Of a stretch of DNA of 29,206 nucleotides, positions 1-5,995 are shown piece after piece (within the stretch, counting starts at the first letter, position 1; every line of letters begins with the position of its first letter). The translations under genes were made by a program, and so were the position numbers. The DNA is from a virus. The DNA is taken from positions 1 to 29,206 of IMG/VR virus record IMGVR_UViG_3300042542_001082; one strand, 5' to 3'. Under the pieces are notes generated by a model, which had not been told where the DNA came from, did no database searches, and saw nothing but the letters and a program-made list of their open reading frames with translations.

Positions 1-90
1 TCAGACCTTGGCGGGTCTCAGGAAGTAACAATCAAAAAATCAAAGTGGAACGGTTCTTTCCTCGGTTCCGTAACAGAATTAATTAAATAA
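1..90 (+). CDS. C-terminal end of an unidentified protein upstream of the capsid gene (partial)
   Basis: The frame starting at base 1 is open for 29 codons and ends in TAA at 88-90, only 17 bases before the capsid start. The visible tail is basic and ends in VTELIK. In siphophages this position is usually held by a scaffold, maturation protease or decoration protein, but the fragment is too short to choose between them. That it codes is supported by the tight spacing to the next ribosome binding site and by the open frame reaching the window edge; its function is not known. Confidence 0.55.
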   Translation, partial: SDLGGSQEVTIKKSKWNGSFLGSVTELIK

Positions 91-107
91 GGTAGGTGAA
101 ATATAAT

Positions 108-1157
108 ATGAGTAATGAAACATTAGAGAAGGCAATCGCAGCAGGAACAACTGCAACAGCGACATTTGCCTCAGCTACTGGCGCTTCAGGAGTACACGTA
201 GCTGGCGAAGCTGGTAACGGTGGACTTCTAAACGCAGAACAATCAGCCCGCTTTTTAGATTATATGTTCGACGCAACCGTAATTGGAAAAGTCGCACGTA
301 CAGTCAGAATGAGAAGCGATACAGCAGAGATTGATCGTATGTCCGTTGGTGAGAAGCTTATGACTCTCGCAACAGAAGGAGATACAACTGGCTCAAACGC
401 AGCAGTTACTTTCTCAAAGATCTCTCTTCAAACAAAGAAACTTCGCTTGAACTGGGAGCTTTCAACTGAGTCTCTAGAAGACAATATTGAAGGTCCAGAT
501 CTAGAAGATCATATTGCCCGTTTGATGGCAACACAAGCAGGTAACGATATTGAAGACGTAATCCTTAACGGAAACGTATCTTTGACTTCTGATGACCTAT
601 ACAAGTCATTTGATGGCGTTGTAAAGAAGGCAAAGGCTAGCGGACACGTTGTAGCTGGTGCAGGCGCAGGAGTATCTCGTGAGCTTTTCAACAAGGCTCT
701 AAAGGCACTTCCACGTAAGTACAAGCAACGTCGTGGCGACCTTCGCTTCTTGGTAGGTTCAAACCTAATCCAAGATTTCCTATATGCTAACAGCATTGGA
801 ACAAACCAGACAATCCCACAAGATATCGCATCAAGCGTTATCCGTGGCGCAACTCCAGGACTTGGTGGTCCAGCAGGATATGTAGCACCATTCGCATTTG
901 GTATTCCAATTGTTGAAGTTCCTATGCTAAAAGAAGCACAGGATGGTTCATATTCAGGCGAGACTGGCGATCACGGAGATATCCACTTGACATTCCCAAA
1001 TAACGTAGTTATTGGTATCAAGCGTGATGTAACCGTCTATCGTTTCTTCCAGCCACGTAAGGACTCTATCGAGTACACAATGTATACTCGTGTAGGCGTT
1101 CAAATCGAGCAGGCAGACGCATGGGTAGTTGTTAAAGACGTTAAGATTGCTTCCTAA
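108..1157 (+). CDS. Major capsid protein, HK97 fold
   Basis: This is the main shell protein of the head, about 349 residues, a normal length for HK97-fold capsid proteins. After an Ala/Gly-rich N-terminal arm comes a segment around residues 40-60 (LLNAEQSARFLDYMF), then a helix-rich stretch near 115-155 ending in EDVILNGN, which resembles the spine-helix region of phage capsid proteins. The C-terminal part reads as mixed beta strands. I chose ATG 108 over the GTG at 96 because AGGTG at 94-98 makes a good ribosome binding site nine bases before 108. Fifteen of its 17 arginine codons are CGT or CGC, unlike the AGA-rich connector genes, as expected for a very highly expressed gene. A strong terminator follows. 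The capsid call is firm from length, position and sequence character; the subfamily is not determined. Confidence 0.88.
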   Translation: MSNETLEKAIAAGTTATATFASATGASGVHVAGEAGNGGLLNAEQSARFLDYMFDATVIGKVARTVRMRSDTAEIDRMSVGEKLMTLATEGDTTGSNAAVTFSKISLQTKKLRLNWELSTESLEDNIEGPDLEDHIARLMATQAGNDIEDVILNGNVSLTSDDLYKSFDGVVKKAKASGHVVAGAGAGVSRELFNKALKALPRKYKQRRGDLRFLVGSNLIQDFLYANSIGTNQTIPQDIASSVIRGATPGLGGPAGYVAPFAFGIPIVEVPMLKEAQDGSYSGETGDHGDIHLTFPNNVVIGIKRDVTVYRFFQPRKDSIEYTMYTRVGVQIEQADAWVVVKDVKIAS

Positions 1158-1178
1158 TTAATAGGATTTAGATCTGCT

Positions 1179-1212
1179 AAAAGCCCCCTAAATTAATTTT
1201 TGGGGGGCTTTT
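1179..1212 (+). terminator. Rho-independent terminator after the capsid gene
   Basis: AAAAGCCCCC at 1179-1188 pairs perfectly with GGGGGCTTTT at 1203-1212 around a 14-base AT-rich loop, and more T residues follow. It ends the capsid transcript and separates it from the connector genes, which have their own promoter just downstream. Because the A-tract and T-tract are symmetric it could work in both directions. Confidence 0.88.
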
Positions 1213-1237
1213 CATTTTAATTTAGTAATGCTATAAT
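1209..1237 (+). promoter_or_regulatory. Extended -10 sigma70-like promoter for the connector genes
   Basis: TGCTATAAT at 1229-1237 is a perfect extended -10 element. A weak -35 (TTTTCA, 1209-1214) lies 17 bases upstream and overlaps the terminator's T-tract. The predicted start near 1244 gives a leader of about 21 bases that contains AGGAGAT before ATG 1265. Confidence 0.6.
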
Positions 1238-1264
1238 TGTTTAGAGTAGAAATAGGAGATATAT

Positions 1265-1660
1265 ATGTCATTTGAGACATTAAAAGTATCTGAGATAAAA
1301 AAGATTGCAGAAGATTTTGCAGTTGATACAGATGGTCTAAAGAGTAAGGCCGATATCATTGCCGCCCTCGCAGAAGAAGGCGTAACTTGGTCTGTATATA
1401 ACAAGACCATGGACAAGATGGAAGAAGAAGATATGACCGTAGAAATCCTGCCTAAGTTTGATCCAAAGGCGGAACAGCCAGAAAACACAGTATTAGTAAG
1501 AATGACTAGAGATAACTTTAGATATGATATTATGGGATTTACGTTCACAAAAGAACACCCATTTATTGCAATGAGTAATGAAGCAGCGCAAGCAATTTTT
1601 GATAAGGAGGAGGGCTTTAGATTAGCAACTCCAAGGGAAGTCCAGGAGTATTACAACTAG
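1265..1660 (+). CDS. Head protein with N-terminal SAP/Rho-N-like domain
   Basis: A protein of 131 residues directly after the capsid gene. Residues about 6-40 (LKVSEIKKIAEDF through IIAALAEEG) have the two-helix pattern of SAP / Rho N-terminal / HeH-LEM domains, which often begin small phage head or head-tail proteins and may touch DNA or the portal. The rest is a compact mixed domain ending in ATPREVQEYYN. It starts at ATG 1265 with AGGAGAT at 1254-1260. It is the first gene of the unit starting at the promoter near 1237 and is followed after 14 bases by the head-tail adaptor. The domain is seen in the sequence; the role in head completion or decoration is inferred from position. Confidence 0.6.
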   Translation: MSFETLKVSEIKKIAEDFAVDTDGLKSKADIIAALAEEGVTWSVYNKTMDKMEEEDMTVEILPKFDPKAEQPENTVLVRMTRDNFRYDIMGFTFTKEHPFIAMSNEAAQAIFDKEEGFRLATPREVQEYYN

Positions 1661-1674
1661 TCTAAGTCTACATT

Positions 1675-2649
1675 ATGGAAATTTATGTAGGATCAACTAA
1701 CCCAGTAAAACACAAAGTGTTTTGGAGGGGCGAACCAACAGACGCAAGTTCTAATCCAACAGTTACAATTTACGATGTAACTAATGATCCAGAAACGACC
1801 ATAAATCCAAATACTGCATTATATTTAAATTTAGCTACTGAGAAATCAGAAACCGATATTGGTGTTTATCTTTTAAACATGCCAATAAATGCAACATACA
1901 AGTCTAGAGAGCTAAAGCTCGTATGGTCTTACAATGTTGAAGGAAATGCTCAGTCTAAAGAGCATAAGCTTTTTGTTGTTCAGCCATATGTTGATTATGC
2001 TCAAGCATGCGAGTGCTTGCGTATTGGAAATGATCCTTCGGATCCAAATTATAAAACATACAATGAAATAATGGCGGCTGAAAGATATGCCCGTAAGGTA
2101 ATAGAAAACTATACAGGACAAGAGTTTTATAATTATTTAGAAACCTGCTCTGTCTATGGAATAGACTCAGATGTTCTTCTTCTGCCCGCTAGAATAGAAA
2201 CTTTATACAAATTGTATTCAAATGACATATTACTAGAAGATAATATTAACAATGTTGACAACTGGAATTACAAAGTAGACATTACAGAAAGCGGATTTGG
2301 CTTGCGTATAAATAGGGCCGACATGTTAGACAATACAGTTTATACTGCAAACGGCATGGTTCCGCCTTCTATTCACGACTCCCCTGGAATATTTAGAAGG
2401 GGTGTAAGATACACGGTATTTGGAAAATTTGGGTGGTCTTATGTTCCAGACGAGGTAGAGCTTGCAGCAATAGAATTAATGAAAGACTATTTTTCTAAAG
2501 ATAATTTATGGAGAAACAAGTATATTAACAAGATCTCAACATTTGACTGGGATTTTGAATACGGAAGCGGGTCAACTTCAGGAACTGGAAATCTGTATGC
2601 AGATCAATTGCTTTCAGAATACGTAGTTTCTAAAGTTATACTTATATAA
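1675..2649 (+). CDS. Head-tail adaptor (connector) with N-terminal beta-sandwich domain
   Basis: A protein of 324 residues. Residues 1 to about 100 alternate in a beta-strand pattern (VTIYDV, YLNLAT, ELKLVW) like the Ig-like N-terminal domains of baseplate and connector proteins. From about residue 102 (VQPYVDYAQACECLRIG) the protein turns helical, with AERYARKVIENYTGQEF and ELAAIELMKDYF, the pattern of HK97 gp6 / SPP1 gp15-type adaptors that bind under the portal ring. Such adaptors are usually nearer 100-200 residues, so the extra N-terminal domain is unusual. No clear ribosome binding site precedes ATG 1675; translation may depend on coupling to the gene 14 bases upstream. It overlaps the next gene by one base (TAATG). 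Connector role is likely from position and helix pattern; the N-terminal domain's job is unknown. Confidence 0.62.
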   Translation: MEIYVGSTNPVKHKVFWRGEPTDASSNPTVTIYDVTNDPETTINPNTALYLNLATEKSETDIGVYLLNMPINATYKSRELKLVWSYNVEGNAQSKEHKLFVVQPYVDYAQACECLRIGNDPSDPNYKTYNEIMAAERYARKVIENYTGQEFYNYLETCSVYGIDSDVLLLPARIETLYKLYSNDILLEDNINNVDNWNYKVDITESGFGLRINRADMLDNTVYTANGMVPPSIHDSPGIFRRGVRYTVFGKFGWSYVPDEVELAAIELMKDYFSKDNLWRNKYINKISTFDWDFEYGSGSTSGTGNLYADQLLSEYVVSKVILI

Positions 2650-3077
2650 TGAACGGAATTATAGATTCAGTTCTGGCTATGAATTTAGATGTTTATAAAC
2701 AGTTTGAAATTCAAGATCCAGATACAGGGGCAATTGTTAGAGAGTGGAACTATTATAAAACCGTAGCCTGCCACGTTAAAGGAGTTATCAGTAACTCCGC
2801 TACTACAAGATCTAGCGACAAGCAAATATTTTCTAATAAATACCTAAATGATCAAGTTGTTCAAGTAAGAACAATAGAAAAATTAACCATTAGAGAAAAG
2901 GTTACAAACATAAGGGACTCTCAAGGTAACACCATTTGGAGCGAAATAAATTATCCTAATGAAACCCCAACAGTTTTTGAGGTAATGGGTACTACTCCAG
3001 TTACCGACCCTTTCGGTAGAGTAATAGGATACAACTCATCCATGAAGAGATCGGAGAATCAGCAAATTGGACAATAG
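2649..3077 (+). CDS. Probable head-closure (stopper) protein
   Basis: A protein of 142 residues in the position where siphophages encode the head-tail stopper that seals the DNA-filled head and joins it to the tail. The sequence is mostly beta (DPDTGAIVREWNYYKTVACHVKG, in pieces) with a short N-terminal helix, consistent with the small beta-barrel of SPP1 gp16-type proteins. The central region contains a lysine/isoleucine-rich strand set (VQVRTIEKLTIREKVT), and PTVFEVMGTTPVTDPFGRVIGY near the end resembles the C-terminal strands of stopper proteins. ATG 2649 overlaps the preceding TAA. Assigned mainly by gene order and secondary structure pattern. Confidence 0.5.
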   Translation: MNGIIDSVLAMNLDVYKQFEIQDPDTGAIVREWNYYKTVACHVKGVISNSATTRSSDKQIFSNKYLNDQVVQVRTIEKLTIREKVTNIRDSQGNTIWSEINYPNETPTVFEVMGTTPVTDPFGRVIGYNSSMKRSENQQIGQ

Positions 3078-3849
3078 CACAATGTTGATTCAGGCGGCAA
3101 GCGGACTTGAAAGAATGATGTACGCAAATCAAAGCGGACCTTTAAAAGATAGCACAGTAGCTCAGGTATCGGCATATGTGTATTATGAAGCAGCAGTATT
3201 GTCCAAGCTTACAACGAATGCTCAATTCAAGGCATTGTTTACAAAAACAATATTTGATCAGATAAACTTAGACTTTGGAAATTATATAGATGCCTTGGCA
3301 AGGTCAAAACCTAAATCCTTGCATCATGTTTATGAATGGAAAAAAACTGGAAATAAGACCGCAAGACTTTTTAAATTAAATAAAATATCAGAAGACGGAT
3401 TATCATTTAGACTAAACTACGAGTTTTTGCCATCAAGATCTATGGTTCCTGGTGCAAGTGGAAAACGTAGACATATGTTTGCAAACAAGGCTTCAGTTAT
3501 GGAAGCAGGAAAACCTTTGGTTATTAGACCTAAAAATGCAGAGCGTCTAGTCTTTGAAATAGATGGAGAAACAGTGTTTATGCCTAAAGGCAAATCTGTA
3601 ACGGTTAGACGACCTGGCGGGTCTGGCTCAACTAATCAATTTACTTTGGCTCACTCAAGATTTTTTAGCAGTAACTTAGTTAATGCTTCAATTAAAAACT
3701 CTGGGTTTCAAAGAATATTTAATTCAAGCATTAGCAAGGCGCTTAGAGTTCCTTCTAATATTAAAAAAGTTCAGTATTCTTTTTCACCAAATTTAATTAG
3801 ATCTCAAGCAGATGCCGCATTGTCGGCTTCATTTGGAGGTGCAATGTGA
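3067..3849 (+). CDS. Neck / tail-completion protein (HK97 gp10-like position)
   Basis: A protein of 260 residues between the stopper-like gene and the tail terminator, where a gp10-type minor tail or neck protein is usual. The first third is helical (SGLERMMYANQ, VSAYVYYEAAVLSKL); the middle carries strands including RLVFEIDGETVFM, and the C-terminal part is rich in Ser, Asn and basic residues. Two starts are possible. TTG 3067 has GGAGA at 3053-3057 nine bases before it and overlaps the previous gene by 11 bases. ATG 3082 is the first ATG but lacks a site at good distance. I keep TTG 3067. At 260 residues it is longer than typical gp10 homologues. The exact function is not certain. Confidence 0.5.
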   Translation: MDNSTMLIQAASGLERMMYANQSGPLKDSTVAQVSAYVYYEAAVLSKLTTNAQFKALFTKTIFDQINLDFGNYIDALARSKPKSLHHVYEWKKTGNKTARLFKLNKISEDGLSFRLNYEFLPSRSMVPGASGKRRHMFANKASVMEAGKPLVIRPKNAERLVFEIDGETVFMPKGKSVTVRRPGGSGSTNQFTLAHSRFFSSNLVNASIKNSGFQRIFNSSISKALRVPSNIKKVQYSFSPNLIRSQADAALSASFGGAM

Positions 3850-4376
3850 CGGCTAACTATAAGCTAGATGCAATGCTAGAACTTCGTAAGTATCTATGGA
3901 AAGAACTTTATACACGTAATATATTTGACGAAGAGGACTATTGGTCAGACAATCTAAATGAGAATATTGTCCCAATTATCCCAGTTCAACAAGCAGCTGA
4001 AATGAATCAGTTCTTGAGCGGCAAAAAGCATATAGTCTACGACAAGATAGGTATGTCTTACGAGGACAACTGGCTAATTTGCTGTGAGCAGATACTATTC
4101 ACCATATACTCAACGTCTGTATCAGATATAAACGAGATTAGAAACTATATGACAGATGAATTTAGGAGAATGGACGAGTCTGCTAGGGATATAAATAAAT
4201 GGACAGGCTTATCAGATAAATTTAAATTTCATAGCGTTTGGATAGCAGATATCTCTCCAACTGCCCCTTCAGAGGAACTCCAAGGGTTCTTTTCTGCAGA
4301 AGTAGTGCTTGAGATAAAATATTCTAGAATTACCGATTCAGTAGGAGATAGCCCTACCGCAGGCAGGTTCCTTTAG
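3846..4376 (+). CDS. Tail terminator protein
   Basis: A protein of 176 residues directly before the major tail protein, the usual place of the tail terminator that caps the growing tube and binds the neck. It begins with a helix (LDAMLELRKYLWKELY), followed by strands such as NWLICCEQILFTIYS, a long helix near residues 95-120 (INEIRNYMTDEFRRM), and a final strand EVVLEIKYSRI, an alpha/beta pattern like lambda gpU / SPP1 gp17 proteins. The GTG start at 3846 overlaps the preceding TGA by four bases (GTGA). Gene order is the strongest evidence. Confidence 0.58.
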   Translation: MTANYKLDAMLELRKYLWKELYTRNIFDEEDYWSDNLNENIVPIIPVQQAAEMNQFLSGKKHIVYDKIGMSYEDNWLICCEQILFTIYSTSVSDINEIRNYMTDEFRRMDESARDINKWTGLSDKFKFHSVWIADISPTAPSEELQGFFSAEVVLEIKYSRITDSVGDSPTAGRFL

Positions 4377-4456
4377 AGTTTGCCTTTTTACCTATTATGG
4401 AATAAACTTATCCTAAGAGGAAAGAAGCCTAGCCAGCTTTAATTTAAGATTTTAAC

Positions 4457-4470
4457 ATATATATATATAT
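4457..4470 (+). repeat. (AT)7 dinucleotide tract in the leader of the major tail protein gene
   Basis: The 118-base gap 4377-4494 between the tail terminator and the major tail protein holds no open reading frame, clear hairpin terminator or consensus promoter. Its only marked structure is this run of seven AT repeats, eight bases before the AGGAGG ribosome binding site at 4479-4484. It could be a weak AT-rich promoter or an unstructured leader that keeps the ribosome site open. Confidence 0.7.
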
Positions 4471-4494
4471 TGAAATATAGGAGGTAAGAAAACT

Positions 4495-5205
4495 ATGGCA
4501 CAATCCGTAGGTAATGCTAAAAATATTCTCGTCGGTGCATCTCCGTTGTTCTTGTCAACAATTGACGTTAACGACGCAGATTACATCCCAAACGCAGAAG
4601 CAGGCGTAGCAATTGCATCAGGCTCAGGAACAGTAGGAGTCCCAGCATTTGCATCAGGCGTATCATATACAACTACACTAAATAACGTAAACCAGACAGC
4701 AGGACTATTTGGATACCGTAACGTTGGTTTTACTAACAATGGTCTTCAAATTACATACAACCCAACATATGATTCAGTAACTGTAGATCAGTTGCTTGAT
4801 ACAGCTAAGTTGTTCAAGTCTGCGATGGAAGTTATGATCGCAACAGAAATGTCAGAAGGTACTCTCGAGAACATCGCAGCAGTATTCGGACAGGCAGCAT
4901 CGACTCTTTCAGACAATGGTTTGACTGGAGCAGCAAATAAGAAGGAACTCGGTCTAGAGGCAGGTGCACTTGGTGCAGCTCCAACAGAGCGTCAGTTAAT
5001 TGCAGTTGGACAGGCTCCAACAGCAACCTCAACAACATCTGAGCGTGTATATTATGCACGTCGTGTATTGTCAGTACAACAGTCACAATTCTCACTTGCT
5101 CGTACAACTCCAACCACATTCCCAGTAACATTCCGTCTTCTACCAGATGCTGCTTATGCAGGATCTGAATACGGTAAGATTATTGACCGTGTCTTGGTAG
5201 CATAA
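4495..5205 (+). CDS. Major tail protein (tail tube subunit)
   Basis: A protein of 236 residues that would form the hexameric rings of the tail tube. The sequence is Ala/Gly/Thr-rich and mostly beta, with one helical stretch around residues 100-130 (VDQLLDTAKLFKSAMEV), the pattern of siphophage tube proteins. It lies between the tail terminator and the tail assembly chaperones, the canonical place. AGGAGG at 4479-4484 stands ten bases before ATG 4495. All eight arginine codons are CGT, like the capsid gene and unlike the fibre and connector genes, which fits very high expression. A terminator follows 24 bases after the stop. Confidence 0.82.
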   Translation: MAQSVGNAKNILVGASPLFLSTIDVNDADYIPNAEAGVAIASGSGTVGVPAFASGVSYTTTLNNVNQTAGLFGYRNVGFTNNGLQITYNPTYDSVTVDQLLDTAKLFKSAMEVMIATEMSEGTLENIAAVFGQAASTLSDNGLTGAANKKELGLEAGALGAAPTERQLIAVGQAPTATSTTSERVYYARRVLSVQQSQFSLARTTPTTFPVTFRLLPDAAYAGSEYGKIIDRVLVA

Positions 5206-5229
5206 TAGATTTAATTTATTAGCTATTCT

Positions 5230-5259
5230 GTAAAACCCCCAATTTATTGGGGGTTTTAC
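5230..5259 (+). terminator. Rho-independent terminator after the major tail protein gene
   Basis: GTAAAACCCCC at 5230-5240 pairs perfectly with GGGGGTTTTAC at 5249-5259 around an eight-base loop. The architecture (A-tract, C5, short AT loop, G5, T-tract) copies the terminator after the capsid gene. Confidence 0.87.
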
Positions 5260-5261
5260 GT

Positions 5262-5290
5262 TTGTATTAGTATATTCTTTTTAGTATAAT
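5262..5290 (+). promoter_or_regulatory. Sigma70-like promoter for the chaperone-tape measure unit
   Basis: TATAAT at 5285-5290 lies 17 bases after TTGTAT at 5262-5267. The predicted start near 5297 gives a leader of about 24 bases containing AGGAGG at 5308-5313. It lies three bases past the terminator hairpin, so the upstream unit ends and the downstream unit begins in the same gap. Confidence 0.5.
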
Positions 5291-5320
5291 GATTATGAAT
5301 AGATCCTAGGAGGACCTAAA

Positions 5321-5653
5321 TTGGCAACAACAGTATATGACGTAGAAGAGGTACAGCTACAAAACGGACAGACCGTAAAGCTTAAGCCCCTTTCAATTAA
5401 AGAACTTCGTAAGTTCATGATCGCAATTAAAAAGACTAGTGAGTCTGAGACAGAAGATGAAACCCTAAACATCCTAATTGATGCTTGTGCAATTGCACTA
5501 GAAAAACAATTACCAGATTTGGTAGCAGACAGAGAAGCATTTGAAGATGCAATCGATGTTCCAACAATGAATCGCATTCTTGAAGTTTGCGGAGGAATTA
5601 AACTTGACGACCCAAACCTTCTAGCGGCAGCGGTTCTGGCTGGTCAGAACTAG
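5321..5653 (+). CDS. Tail assembly chaperone, short form (G)
   Basis: A protein of 110 residues that works as the short tail assembly chaperone, helping tube subunits polymerise around the tape measure; it is not normally kept in the virion. The opening (VEEVQLQNGQTVKLKPLSIK) and the following helix ELRKFMIAIKK match the style of actinophage G proteins. TTG 5321 is the start because AGGAGG at 5308-5313 lies seven bases upstream and no ATG lies near. It sits directly before the T-frame and the tape measure, the canonical order. A slippery site in its last codons lets a share of ribosomes continue into the T frame. Confidence 0.82.
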   Translation: MATTVYDVEEVQLQNGQTVKLKPLSIKELRKFMIAIKKTSESETEDETLNILIDACAIALEKQLPDLVADREAFEDAIDVPTMNRILEVCGGIKLDDPNLLAAAVLAGQN

Positions 5654-5985
5654 ATTTAGCCGCATTAGAAGGAGAGCTTTTTCTTTTAGGACATTGGAGA
5701 AATTACGATGAACTTGAAGAAAATCTATCAATGCCAGAACTTATAGCTACTCTTAAAGCTTTAAAGAAAAGGGAACACGGAGAAAGAAAGTTCCTAGCAT
5801 CTTTAAAGGGAGTAGATTTAGGTGAGTATGAAGATGATAGCAAGGAAGGTTCTAGTTTTGAAGAAATAGAATTGAGAGCGGCAGGAATACATGCTAATCC
5901 CAATGACGTTGTTTCACTACAAGGAAGATTCGCAGCACAAGCTGGTTTTGGAATTGGTGAAGGACTAGGATACACTAAGGAGTAG
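5321..5985 (+). CDS. Tail assembly chaperone, frameshifted long form (G-T fusion)
   Basis: Ribosomes slipping back one base at CCCAAAC (5611-5617) read 99 codons of G, then continue from 5617 to TAA 5985 in the second frame, giving about 221 residues. The T part reads SELDLAALEGELFLLGHW, then MPELIATLKALKKRE and ends GRFAAQAGFGIGEGLGY, a pattern I recognise from T-domains of actinophage chaperones. The T frame is open back to 5608 but its first ATG is at 5731, inside the conserved T sequence and without a good ribosome site, so it should be made only by frameshifting. By analogy with lambda gpGT, the T part would bind the tube protein while G binds the tape measure. Confidence 0.8.
5611..5617 (+). 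promoter_or_regulatory. -1 frameshift slippery heptamer CCCAAAC
   Basis: In the G frame the codons read GAC CCA AAC, so the heptamer is C CCA AAC, a perfect X XXY YYZ site. After slippage the two tRNAs re-pair on CCC and AAA. It falls inside the only stretch where both frames are open (5608-5653). Confidence 0.82.
5633..5650 (+). promoter_or_regulatory. Hairpin downstream of the frameshift site
   Basis: GTTCTG at 5633-5638 pairs with CAGAAC at 5645-5650 around a six-base loop. It starts 15 bases after the slippery heptamer, farther than the usual 5-9, and could be the stimulatory structure or part of a larger fold. Confidence 0.45.
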
Positions 5986-5995
5986 AATATAGTAA

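Noticed and set aside
96-107. GTG at 96 as the capsid start and TATAAT at 102-107 as a promoter
   Set aside because: The ribosome site AGGTG covers the GTG and suits ATG 108; the TATAAT would start transcription inside the gene.
509-796. Reverse-strand open frame inside the capsid gene
   Set aside because: No ribosome site, low-complexity composition and full overlap with a clear gene; a shadow. The same applies to the other reverse-strand frames in the window.
4411-4440. Hairpin terminator after the tail terminator gene
   Set aside because: Only a four-base pairing (AAGC with GCTT) without a T-tract could be found.
5731-5985. Independent gene starting at ATG 5731
   Set aside because: The conserved T-domain sequence begins upstream near 5641 in the same frame, and the frameshift site explains its translation.
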